Shown: positions 1 through 7,468 of the stretch, piece after piece
Numbering within the stretch: the first letter of the stretch is position 1
Layout: every line of letters begins with the position of its first letter
Source of the DNA: Peptococcaceae bacterium
GTDB lineage: Bacteria > Bacillota > Peptococcia > DRI-13 > UBA5745
Length of the DNA stretch: 37,603 nucleotides
NCBI GenBank assembly: GCA_031264885.1
Contig: JAISDM010000081.1
Coordinates: 1-37,603 of the forward strand
Reading direction: 5' to 3'
Notes under the pieces: generated by a model
The model's input: the letters and a program-made list of their open reading frames with translations, nothing else
Told to the model about the DNA's origin: nothing
The model's database searches: none
Made by a program: the position numbers and the translations under genes

Positions 1-1
1 G

Positions 2-2953
2 ATTGTGATCCCATCCGGTTTACGCCGGCTTGAGGCGCGCGCATTCTACGGCTGCCGGTTCGAGCGTGTTGTTTTCGAGGAGGGATCGCAGCTTGAATAT
101 ATCGGCGACTCCGCGTTCATGGCCTGCGTAAACCTGAAGCAGATCGACATCCCAGCGGGCGTGGCCAGTATCGGAGACAACGTGTTCAGCGGCTGCGGCG
201 CGCTGGAGAGGGTGAGCTTCGCGGCCGGATCGGTACTCGCGTCTATTGGGAACAGCGCGTTTGCAGGCTGCGGCTCGCTGGAAAGCGTGAATTTTGCGCC
301 GCCTGACATGGAACTGATTTCCATCGGAGACAGCGCGTTCAAATATTGCGAAGCGCTTGCGAGTTTCCCCTTTCCCGCCGGCCTTCAGAGCATCGGCGAG
401 TTCGCTTTCGAGGGGAGCGGCCTTTTGTCCGTGGAGTTCCCCGCCGATTCTGAACTGAATTTATTAAGCGGAGGCGCCTTCCAATATTGCGCCGGTCTCA
501 CCACCGTTGTGCTGCCGGGAGGTTTTTTGACGGATATCTCCACCGAAGCGTTCCGCGGCTGCGAGATGCTGTCGGATGTCCGCGTCACGAATGAGCCCTT
601 GCTGTATATGGACGGCATAGCCCTTGAACAAATACATCCCTACGCCTTCGGCGACTGCCCCGAGCTTCGCGCCGTCATATTGCCGCCCTCCGTGTATTAC
701 ATCGACGACGGCGCTTTTGCCTTTGACACTCCATCCGCGCCTCCGCCGCCGACCGCGATCCACGGTTACTACGACTCCTACGCCCTGTGGTGGGCGAGAC
801 AGAAAGGATATCCGTTCTACGTCGCCCCCAGCAGCGGCGAACTCAAGGCCAACCCGCCTGGCGTCATGTACAAGTATATCCCTTATGAGTTTGTGGCCAA
901 AACCCGTGTGCCGGACAACGAAGGTCTGCGCTTCTGGCTGGAAGACGCCGCCGGTCATCCGCTGACGCTGCCCGAAGGGCTGTATCTCGTGGACGGCGTG
1001 AACGAACCCCGCGCGGATGCCCCGGAGGCTGCCATTCCCGGCACGATTTACGGATCGCCTTTGGATTACACAGACTTTGAGGCCGGCGTCAGCTTTACAA
1101 TGAAAGCGCGGAATATCGGCGCGACCGGCGAGAACGACGCCTTCACCGCCGCGGCGGAGTTCACCGTCAGACTCGCGCCTACGCCGGACAACGCCTGGCT
1201 GGAGGCTTATCTCAACGCCTATCCTTTTTCCGCTGATCCGCTCTACGGCGGCGACGGCAGACTTCCCGCGGAAATAAGCGGGCTTTATGAGGATGTCGGA
1301 GACTTTGTCACGCATATGGAGGGTCCTTTCCCACTGTTCGACAGTTTCTGGATCGACGGACTAAAGAAAGCGGCCAGCGTCCATTATAACGCCGAGGATG
1401 GCAGCACCCGCGTAACGGTTTTGGCCCAAACCGTTCAGGATCTGAATAACGGGGAGCATACGGCGGCGGCGGCTTTCCGCCGGGCGGACGCAAACGCGGA
1501 CACTTACGCGGACTGGTACGCCGGCGGACTTGACGATAAATTGGATGTTGTGGCACAGAATTTCACTGTGAATCTGACGGCGCGCCCCACTGCCGCCGCT
1601 GATCCGGGCGGATCGGGCGGAGACGCGGGCGGATCGGGTGATGCTGGGGGTTCCGGCGGCGCCGGCGATACGGGGAACACCGGAGGTACGGGCGGATCCG
1701 GCGACACCGGTGACTCGGGCGGTACAGACGCGGGCAACACAGGCGATCCCAGCGGCACAGACGGAGCGGGCGGCGCCGGCAATTCCGCGAGTCCGACCAA
1801 TCCCACGAGCCCGACGAATCCGCCGACACCAACGAATCCGGCCAATCCCACGAGCCCGACGAATCCGGCCAGTCCAACAGGTTCGGCAAACCCCACGAAT
1901 TCGCCAAGTCCGACGAATCCGGCCAATCCCACGAATTCGCCGAATCCCACAAATTCGCCGACGCCAACGAATCCGCCAAGTCCGACGGCTCCGGCCAGTC
2001 CAACGAATCCCGCCAGTCCCACAAGTCCGCCGACGCCAACCAGTCCCGCCAATCCCACAAATTCACCGAATCCCAGCAATCCGGCAAATTCGCCGGATCC
2101 CGCCAATCCGACGAATCCGGCCAGTCCAACAAATCCGCCGAATCCGAACGATTCCAGCGACGCCGACAGCGCGGGCGATCCGGGTAATTCCGGCGAAACG
2201 GGCGGCTTAGGCGGCACAGGCGACTCCGGTAATTCCGGTAACTCCGGTAATTTCGGCGGGACGGGCGATCCCGGCGGCGTGGGTAATGCCGGCGGCGCGA
2301 ACAACGCTGGCGACGCGAGCAATATCGGCAACACCGGCAATATTGGCGGCGCGGGCAATATTGAAAATATCGACAGACCGGCCGGTACAAGCAATACCGC
2401 TGTTTCAGCCGGCGCGGGCAACGTAAACAACCCAACCGGCGCGGGCGGAACCGACGGCGCCGACGTAGTTGTTACCGCCGCGAACAATACAGCCGCCGAA
2501 ACCGGCGGCGGAACCACAGTCAGCGGCTTACCCGTGAACGAAAACGGACAGTTCTATTTCGCCATCGACGGCAGCGGCGCCCCGTTTGAAATACGGATAG
2601 ACATACCCCTCGAAGAATTTGAAAACCTGTATTTTGACGGCGCCCTCTGGTCGGCGGGCGGCGACTACGCCCTCCGTTCCGGCAGCACCGTGCTGACGGT
2701 CACGGCGGAACGGCTGGAACGTTATGACGCGGGAGCGCATACCTTCAGCGCGGATTTCCGGTCCGAAACCGTGGAAATCGCGTTCGACCTTATAAAGAGC
2801 GCAGTCTTGCCGGAAGCATTGCCGGCGGTCCTCCCCGCCGGTGAAAAAAACAGCGTCCCGGCAGCGGTAATCGCGGCCGGGAGCCTAGTTGTTCTGTTTG
2901 CCGCTTGCGGCGCGGCCATGTTGAACGCGAAAGCGCGCAGAGCGGCAAAGTAG
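2..2953 (+). CDS. BspA-like leucine-rich repeat surface protein, C-terminal membrane anchor (5' partial)
   Basis: The reading frame is open to the left edge, so the N-terminus and any signal peptide are missing; the GTG at 5 is probably internal. Roughly the first 240 visible residues are LRR_5/BspA-type repeats with the recurring pattern I-G-x-x-A-F-x-x-C-x-x-L-x-x-V. A region of about 300 residues without a recognised fold follows. Residues about 535-815 are low complexity: Gly/Ser/Asp/Thr-rich flanks around a Pro-Thr-Asn-Ser stalk. A short folded segment comes next, then a hydrophobic helix near residues 950-971 and a basic tail ending RRAAK. No canonical LPxTG is seen; LPAGE lies just before the helix, but I would not call it a sortase site. 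The inferred role is an adhesin or ligand-binding surface protein held in the membrane and projected through the wall by the stalk. Confidence 0.8.
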   Translation: MVIPSGLRRLEARAFYGCRFERVVFEEGSQLEYIGDSAFMACVNLKQIDIPAGVASIGDNVFSGCGALERVSFAAGSVLASIGNSAFAGCGSLESVNFAPPDMELISIGDSAFKYCEALASFPFPAGLQSIGEFAFEGSGLLSVEFPADSELNLLSGGAFQYCAGLTTVVLPGGFLTDISTEAFRGCEMLSDVRVTNEPLLYMDGIALEQIHPYAFGDCPELRAVILPPSVYYIDDGAFAFDTPSAPPPPTAIHGYYDSYALWWARQKGYPFYVAPSSGELKANPPGVMYKYIPYEFVAKTRVPDNEGLRFWLEDAAGHPLTLPEGLYLVDGVNEPRADAPEAAIPGTIYGSPLDYTDFEAGVSFTMKARNIGATGENDAFTAAAEFTVRLAPTPDNAWLEAYLNAYPFSADPLYGGDGRLPAEISGLYEDVGDFVTHMEGPFPLFDSFWIDGLKKAASVHYNAEDGSTRVTVLAQTVQDLNNGEHTAAAAFRRADANADTYADWYAGGLDDKLDVVAQNFTVNLTARPTAAADPGGSGGDAGGSGDAGGSGGAGDTGNTGGTGGSGDTGDSGGTDAGNTGDPSGTDGAGGAGNSASPTNPTSPTNPPTPTNPANPTSPTNPASPTGSANPTNSPSPTNPANPTNSPNPTNSPTPTNPPSPTAPASPTNPASPTSPPTPTSPANPTNSPNPSNPANSPDPANPTNPASPTNPPNPNDSSDADSAGDPGNSGETGGLGGTGDSGNSGNSGNFGGTGDPGGVGNAGGANNAGDASNIGNTGNIGGAGNIENIDRPAGTSNTAVSAGAGNVNNPTGAGGTDGADVVVTAANNTAAETGGGTTVSGLPVNENGQFYFAIDGSGAPFEIRIDIPLEEFENLYFDGALWSAGGDYALRSGSTVLTVTAERLERYDAGAHTFSADFRSETVEIAFDLIKSAVLPEALPAVLPAGEKNSVPAAVIAAGSLVVLFAACGAAMLNAKARRAAK
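1789..2160 (+). repeat. In-frame tandem repeats encoding a Pro/Thr/Asn/Ser stalk
   Basis: Degenerate 12- and 18-bp units encode P-T-N-P, P-A-N-P-T-N and P-S-P-T-N-P blocks. The tract is perfectly in frame with the surface protein, so it is protein stalk and not a CRISPR or VNTR outside a gene. Length variation between strains would be expected. Confidence 0.8.
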
Positions 2954-2967
2954 CGGCGAGTTTGTCT

Positions 2968-3354
2968 CTACCACAGCAAATGAACATCGTATTTCGGCGC
3001 GTTTTTATCGGCTGACAGAAAAGTCATATCCTCAACAGTCGCCGCAGCGATAAGCAGTCTGTCGAAGGGGTCGCGGTGATGATACGGTAATGTTTCGATT
3101 TGACGGATGTGGCGCGGTTCGAGAGCGAGCAACTCGAATCCGCTTGCGGCAACCTTGTCAAAGAACTCGGTGACGCCGCAAAGCGGTGCTTTTTCTCGGC
3201 CAAGGCTGTGCTTGATGGCAATCTCCCAAGCTGAAACAATGCTGACGAATATTTCGTTACCGCTATCCTCTATCGCCGCTTTCGCCTTTGCCGAGAGTTC
3301 GGGACTGCCTTCGAAATACCAAAACGCGGTATGCGTGTCAAGTAAGCACCGCAT
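2968..3354 (-). CDS. vapC: VapC-family PIN-domain toxin
   Basis: The protein of 128 residues has the PIN-domain layout of VapC-type RNases. It begins with LLDTHTAFWY (first metal-binding Asp at about residue 6), then SIVSAWEIAIK with the conserved Glu, HHRDPFDRLLIAAA with the central Asp, and FLSADKN near the C-terminus. These acidic residues bind Mg2+ or Mn2+ in the family. The ATG at 3354 is preferred because it gives the family start MRCLLDTHT and a TGATG overlap with the antitoxin stop; a GTG one codon upstream is possible. The gene is translationally coupled to the antitoxin and converges with the surface protein gene, with 14 bp between the two stops. The exact RNA target cannot be read from sequence. 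Confidence 0.9.
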   Translation of the reverse strand: MRCLLDTHTAFWYFEGSPELSAKAKAAIEDSGNEIFVSIVSAWEIAIKHSLGREKAPLCGVTEFFDKVAASGFELLALEPRHIRQIETLPYHHRDPFDRLLIAAATVEDMTFLSADKNAPKYDVHLLW

Positions 3355-3626
3355 CACATATACTCTTTAAAGTCGTCAAGTGGTTCATCAAAGTCTTTTG
3401 GCAAAGAATACTTGCCTTTCCAAACGCCATAGTGTGAAGCGCGTTTGGCGGTAATATTTTCCTCTGTGTGTACTCCTACCACAAACGGCAAATTATTAGC
3501 TTTCACCGTTTGCCTGAGAAAAAGATTGACTGCCGTAGACAAATCCAATCCGATCGACTCAAAAATTTGTTGAGCCTGCGCCTTTATTGCCGCGTCTGTT
3601 CTGACGTTTATGTTAGCGGTTGCCAT
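3354..3626 (-). CDS. Type II antitoxin, RelB/DinJ-like N-terminus with VapB/DUF2281-like C-terminus
   Basis: The protein has 90 residues. Residues 1-50 (ATANINVRTDAAIKAQAQQI, then GLDLSTAVNLFLRQTV and NNLPFVV) look like the ribbon-helix-helix DNA-binding half of RelB/DinJ antitoxins, which usually pair with RelE/YafQ toxins. The last 25 residues (GVWKGKYSLPKDFDEPLDDF, then KEYM) look like the toxin-binding tail of antitoxins that pair with PIN-domain toxins. The gene has AGGAGGTGA five bases upstream of ATG and lies first in the operon. It presumably represses its own promoter, as RHH antitoxins normally do. The hybrid reading rests on motif recognition, not alignment. Confidence 0.85.
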   Translation of the reverse strand: MATANINVRTDAAIKAQAQQIFESIGLDLSTAVNLFLRQTVKANNLPFVVGVHTEENITAKRASHYGVWKGKYSLPKDFDEPLDDFKEYM

Positions 3627-3651
3627 AGCGTCACCTCCTGTTATGTATGCT

Positions 3652-3680
3652 AGTATATCGCAAATTAATCACGTTGTCAA
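3652..3680 (-). promoter_or_regulatory. SigA-type promoter of the toxin-antitoxin operon
   Basis: On the minus strand TTGACA (3675-3680), a 17-bp spacer and TATACT (3652-3657) match the housekeeping promoter almost perfectly. The ribosome binding site AGGAGGTGA lies at 3631-3639. The spacer contains attaatttgcg, the same 11 bp as in the large palindrome at 3731-3768, so it may be part of an operator bound by the RHH antitoxin. Confidence 0.8.
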
Positions 3681-3730
3681 CATATTTTGATTACGACACG
3701 TGATTCACAGTTTACACACAGTTTAGCATA

Positions 3731-3768
3731 AATATATAAAACGCAAATTAATTTGCGTTTTATATATT
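3731..3768. repeat. 38-bp perfect palindrome
   Basis: The two 19-bp arms are exact reverse complements with no loop; each carries acgcaaatt next to an AT-rich outer part. It lies between the two divergent promoters, 17 bp before the -35 box of the ATPase gene and about 50 bp upstream of the toxin-antitoxin promoter. The half sequence cgcaaattaat recurs at 3659-3669. It is most likely an operator for a dimeric or tetrameric regulator. Confidence 0.8.
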
Positions 3769-3784
3769 AAAAAAGCAAATCATA

Positions 3785-3813
3785 TTGACATATACGGCAT
3801 TTTATTATATAGT
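3785..3813 (+). promoter_or_regulatory. SigA-type promoter of the ATPase gene
   Basis: TTGACA (3785-3790), 17-bp spacer, TATAGT (3808-3813). It lies within the longest possible reading frame of the ATPase gene, which argues for the downstream GTG start at 3845. Confidence 0.7.
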
Positions 3814-3844
3814 TCAGCCATCAGTTCTTAAAGGAGCGAAACGC

Positions 3845-5155
3845 GTGGAACGGATTTTGCTGAACGCGCTTTCCTTATGGAAAGACAATCCGAAGAAAAA
3901 ACCGCTGATCGTCAAAGGGGTGCGGCAATGCGGCAAGACTTGGCTGCTGCGCGAGTTTGGCGAACGGTATTATCGTGATGTGGCTTATTTCAATTTCGAG
4001 GGCAACGACGCCCTGCAAGCCCGGTTCGACGGTGATTTGGACGTGAGGCGGATCATTGCCGAGTTGGGGATACTGCGGCAAAAACTCATTGCGCCGCAAA
4101 CGACGCTGATTATTCTGGATGAAATTCAGTTTTGTAATCGCGCGCTCACCGCGCTCAAGTATTTCTGCGAGAACGCGCCGGAATACCACATTGTCAGCGC
4201 CGGATCCCTGCTGGGCGTCGCGTTGTCCAAGCCGCTTTCTTTCCCTGTGGGTAAAGTAGACTTTTTGACGCTGTATCCCATGAATTTTTATGAATTTTTG
4301 ACGGCCAACGGAGAGCGGCTGCTGTGCGAGTATCTGGAAGAACTGCCTGCGGGCCGGCGAGTATCGGAACTGTTCGCCGACAAGTTGGAGGCTTATCTGC
4401 GCACGTATTATATCACCGGCGGTATGCCGGAAGCGGTGTCCGTATGGCTGGAAAGCCAGGATATCGAAAAATTGGAAGAGACCCAGCAAAAGATACTGGA
4501 CAGTTATGAATTGGATTTTGCCAAGCACGCGCCTTCCAAAGATTTCCCGAAGCTCACGGCTATCTGGCGGTCCATCCCGGAACAGCTTGCCAAGGAAAAC
4601 ACCAAATTTATATTCAGTCAAGTCCGCAAAGGTTTGCGTGCCAAGGATCTGGAAGACGCGCTGGAATGGCTTCTGAACGCGGGACTGGCGTATAAGGCCG
4701 CTAAGATTGAAAAACCCTTCCTGCCGCTCTCCAGCTATGCCGATCAGTCCTGTTTCAAGCTGTATATGGCGGACGTGGGATTGCTTCGCAGGATGTCCCG
4801 TCTGCCTGCCGCCGCCCTGCTGGAAAAAAGCCATGTCTTCCGGGAGTTCAGGGGCGCGCTGACCGAAAACTACGTGCTGTGCGAGTTGGTCAGCCTGTAT
4901 GACGGCGATACGCCGTTTTACTGGAAGTCGGGCAATTCGGCGGAAGTGGATTTTGTGATTCAAAACGGGATGGACATTGTTCCGATCGAGGTCAAAGCGG
5001 AACGCAATGAACGCGCCCGTTCCCTCGCCGAATATCGAAAAAAATATGAACCCCGGATATCGCTCACCGTTTCCATGAACAACGCCGGCAGAAACCACGC
5101 GCCGCTTTATTTGTTATGGAAACTCAAAAAACTGCTCGGCGCCGATCAGTTTTGA
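3845..5155 (+). CDS. AAA_14 / DUF4143 family ATP-binding protein
   Basis: The protein of 436 residues starts with GTG behind AAAGGAG, spacing 8. Residues 25-32 (GVRQCGKT) are the Walker A loop in the RQxGKT form typical of the AAA_14 family, and LIILDEIQ near residue 90 is Walker B. The C-terminal half is the DUF4143 domain; the stretch AEVDFVI...IVPIEVKAE has the spacing of a PD-(D/E)xK nuclease-like fold (Asp, then Glu-x-Lys). This is a very common, often multicopy family in anaerobes, and its biological role is not settled. It stands alone, between the toxin-antitoxin module and the convergent nif-like operon. A single-copy core function is unlikely. Confidence 0.88.
   Translation: MERILLNALSLWKDNPKKKPLIVKGVRQCGKTWLLREFGERYYRDVAYFNFEGNDALQARFDGDLDVRRIIAELGILRQKLIAPQTTLIILDEIQFCNRALTALKYFCENAPEYHIVSAGSLLGVALSKPLSFPVGKVDFLTLYPMNFYEFLTANGERLLCEYLEELPAGRRVSELFADKLEAYLRTYYITGGMPEAVSVWLESQDIEKLEETQQKILDSYELDFAKHAPSKDFPKLTAIWRSIPEQLAKENTKFIFSQVRKGLRAKDLEDALEWLLNAGLAYKAAKIEKPFLPLSSYADQSCFKLYMADVGLLRRMSRLPAAALLEKSHVFREFRGALTENYVLCELVSLYDGDTPFYWKSGNSAEVDFVIQNGMDIVPIEVKAERNERARSLAEYRKKYEPRISLTVSMNNAGRNHAPLYLLWKLKKLLGADQF
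5131..5153 (+). terminator. Possible terminator overlapping the ATPase stop
   Basis: A 20-bp near-perfect palindrome (one mismatch, GC-rich centre) is followed by TTT at the very end of the ATPase gene. The T run is short, so this is weak. The rest of 5156-5224, between the two convergent genes, shows nothing I can name. Confidence 0.3.
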
Positions 5156-5224
5156 TTATGACATATCAGCGGTCGTGGAATGTAAACATCCTGTATCGCA
5201 TATGACGCTGGGATAATATAAGAA

Positions 5225-6517
5225 TCACCCATGTGAAAAGGTTTCCATCGCGCGGCCTTTGTATAGCTGGTCCGCGAAATCGGATTCGCCGGGGATGCCG
5301 CAGGCGTCGGCGCGGCAGTGGGCGCAGTGCAGGAACTGTTGGATGTACGGGGCGGCGGCGGCGCGCGCCGCTTCGATTTGTTCGCAGGTGGGCGCGGGGG
5401 TGTCCGCGAATTCATACTGCGGGAGCAGCGGGATGATGTTGTGCTTGGACGCTCCGGCCTCCGATACGGCGCGGGCTATGTCCGCGATGTGACCGTCGTT
5501 GATTCCGGGGATCAGCACCGTGTTGACTTTCACTGTGATTCCCGCCGCCGCGGCTTCGCGTATGCCTGTCAATTGACTGCGGATGAGTATGGTTCCGGCT
5601 TCTTCGCCGCTGACGGCCTTCCCGCCGGTGAGGACGCGGGATACGATTCGGGCTGTGATCTCCGGATCCACCGCGTTCACTGTAACCGTCAGTGTCAGGA
5701 CGCCCACGCCGCGCAGGGCCTCCGCCTTCCCCGGCAGGGCCAGGCCGTTGGTGCTGACGCATTTAATCAGCGTGGGGTAGGATTTGTGGACCAAATGGAA
5801 GGTTTCCATCGCGTGGGGCGACGCGAACGCGTCTCCCGGCCCGGCGATGCCTACCACCGAGAGATCCGGGCATAGCTCCAGCGCCTGCCGGACGGTCTCC
5901 ACGGCATCTTTTGGGGCAAGGATTCCGGACGATACCCCCGGGCGGTTTTCCGTTGGATTGCAGCTTCTGACGCAGAACCGGCACTGTATGTTGCAGGCCG
6001 CGCTGACGGGCAGATGCAGCCGGGCCTTTCGCCTGTTCAGGTGATCGGAGAAGCAGGGATGGGAACGGATATCTGTGACGTTTGAATGGGCAGCCGCGGC
6101 ATTCGAACGGATATCGCCGGCGTTAGAACGGCCGCCGGTGGTACTAGGGCGGGCGTCGGCGCCGGCGGCGTTTGCCCGTCTCCTTGTTTTTTTTAGAAAA
6201 GCCGCGTATCCGTCCAGCAGATCCGCCACAAGGCCGCCGCGCTCCACGACCAATATATTCCTCAGATTCAGTTCCCGCCGCGCGAAATTCCCGATCCGCA
6301 TGGCGATCACCGTTTGGCAGTCCTCGATCAGTTTGAGGGTCTCCGCGAAGGAGACGGCGTTGTGACCGCCTCCTTCGCAGATGGGCGTGTTCTCACGTCT
6401 TTCGACGATTTGCCAGGTATAAGAATCCTCATCGACGTCCGCGATGACGAACTCCGGGCTGCGCCCGAAATGTACGGACACCATCGTGCCGAATTCCGCC
6501 GCTAACGCCACACGCAT
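5225..6517 (-). CDS. nifB: NifB-like radical SAM cofactor maturase with an N-terminal NifX-type domain
   Basis: The product has 430 residues. The ATG at 6517 has AAAGGAG at spacing 8, better than the GTG nine bases upstream. Residues 1-110 (MRVALAAEFG...VHFGRSPEF) match the NifX/NafY dinitrogenase-cofactor-binding domain. A low-complexity linker (about 113-152) follows, then the radical SAM part: HPCF at 153-156, CNIQCRFC (C175, C179, C182) and ENRPGVSS, all NifB hallmarks. The C-terminus has CAHCRADACG, like the CRxCRADA motif of NifB. NifB builds the [8Fe-9S-C] precursor cluster (NifB-co) with SAM. In the usual two-domain NifB the NifX domain is C-terminal; here it is N-terminal. This is the last gene of the operon and should supply the cluster for the NifDK-like proteins. 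Confidence 0.92.
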   Translation of the reverse strand: MRVALAAEFGTMVSVHFGRSPEFVIADVDEDSYTWQIVERRENTPICEGGGHNAVSFAETLKLIEDCQTVIAMRIGNFARRELNLRNILVVERGGLVADLLDGYAAFLKKTRRRANAAGADARPSTTGGRSNAGDIRSNAAAAHSNVTDIRSHPCFSDHLNRRKARLHLPVSAACNIQCRFCVRSCNPTENRPGVSSGILAPKDAVETVRQALELCPDLSVVGIAGPGDAFASPHAMETFHLVHKSYPTLIKCVSTNGLALPGKAEALRGVGVLTLTVTVNAVDPEITARIVSRVLTGGKAVSGEEAGTILIRSQLTGIREAAAAGITVKVNTVLIPGINDGHIADIARAVSEAGASKHNIIPLLPQYEFADTPAPTCEQIEAARAAAAPYIQQFLHCAHCRADACGIPGESDFADQLYKGRAMETFSHG

Positions 6518-6556
6518 AATATTCACTCCTTTGATGTTTCGGCGAGTCCTTAACCC

Positions 6557-7438
6557 TTATATGGCCATAGCCTCGCCGCGCACGTCTCCGCTTTCGATGG
6601 CCAGGATCTGATCCGACCATTCCGCCGCCCAGGCGCGTAAATCCTGGAGGCTCAGGGGATTGGGCGTCTTGGACTCCGTATGGCCGCCGACGCGTTCGGC
6701 CAGCTGCCTGTAGACCTTCGCCTGAGCGGAATCCGGCTGCGCCTCAATGGTGGTTTTGCCGTTCAGCTCGCTTTGGGTCACCGTAATGGAACGCGGGATA
6801 TACTGCATGACCTGAGTATCCGTGCGCGCCGCGAAATCGTCGATGATCGCCTTCTGATAAGTGGAATCCGGAGCCACCGAATTGGCGATGACGCCGCCCA
6901 GAAGCGCGCCGCCTGAGTTTGAGTATTTCTGGATGCCTTTGAACAGGTTGTTCGCGGCGTAAATCGCCATGAAATCCGAGGACGACACGGTGAACACGTG
7001 CTGGGCTATGCCCTCGCGGATGGGTACCGCGAAGCCGCCGCACACCACGTCCCCCAGTACGTCGTAAATCACATAGTCCAAATCCAGTTCCTCAAAGATT
7101 TTTTGCTGCTTCAAAAGCTGCACAGCCGTGATGATGCCCCGGCCCGCGCAGCCCACGCCCGGGGCGGGACCGCCCGCCTCCACGCAGTAGATGCCGTTAT
7201 AGCCGGTAAAAATCGCCTCGTGGGCGTTGAACTTGCCCTTGTCGCGCAGCAGCTCCAGCACCGTCGGGATGTAACTGCCGTCCCGCAGGGTGTTGGTGGA
7301 GTCCGCCTTGGGGTCGCAGCCGAATTGCATCACCTTATAGCCCATATCCGATAGGGCGGCGCTCAGGTTGGACGTGGTGGTGGATTTGCCGATTCCTCCT
7401 TTGCCGTAGATCGCGATTTGCTTGATTTCTTTTGCCAT
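6557..7438 (-). CDS. NifH-like iron protein (nitrogenase-like reductase component, MarH-like)
   Basis: The product has 293 residues, the normal length for NifH. The P-loop GKGGIGKS lies at 12-19. The two cluster cysteines that bridge the dimer through one [4Fe-4S] are C97 in GVGCAGRG and C133 in DVVCGG. Arg100, the ADP-ribosylation position in true NifH, is present. The protein would dimerise, bind MgATP and feed electrons one at a time to the NifDK-like partner. The ribosome binding site GGAGG lies ten bases before ATG. The sequence fits the NifH superfamily very well. Assignment to a sulfur-scavenging reductase and not a nitrogenase rests on the neighbours and on the NifD-like partner. Confidence 0.93.
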   Translation of the reverse strand: MAKEIKQIAIYGKGGIGKSTTTSNLSAALSDMGYKVMQFGCDPKADSTNTLRDGSYIPTVLELLRDKGKFNAHEAIFTGYNGIYCVEAGGPAPGVGCAGRGIITAVQLLKQQKIFEELDLDYVIYDVLGDVVCGGFAVPIREGIAQHVFTVSSSDFMAIYAANNLFKGIQKYSNSGGALLGGVIANSVAPDSTYQKAIIDDFAARTDTQVMQYIPRSITVTQSELNGKTTIEAQPDSAQAKVYRQLAERVGGHTESKTPNPLSLQDLRAWAAEWSDQILAIESGDVRGEAMAI

Positions 7439-7468
7439 GTGTTTATCCTCCGGTTCCTTTGTTTGATT

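Noticed and set aside
1789..2160. CRISPR-like repeat array
   Set aside because: Units are 12-18 bp, degenerate and in frame with a protein, with no spacers and no cas genes.
1504..2517. Long minus-strand and alternative-frame ORFs over the Pro/Gly stalk
   Set aside because: They are products of the GC-rich, stop-poor tandem repeats; their translations are low complexity and the plus-strand frame is a clear protein.
3875..5098. 407-residue frame antisense to the ATPase
   Set aside because: Composition is atypical and no motif is seen, while the plus strand encodes an unmistakable AAA_14/DUF4143 protein.
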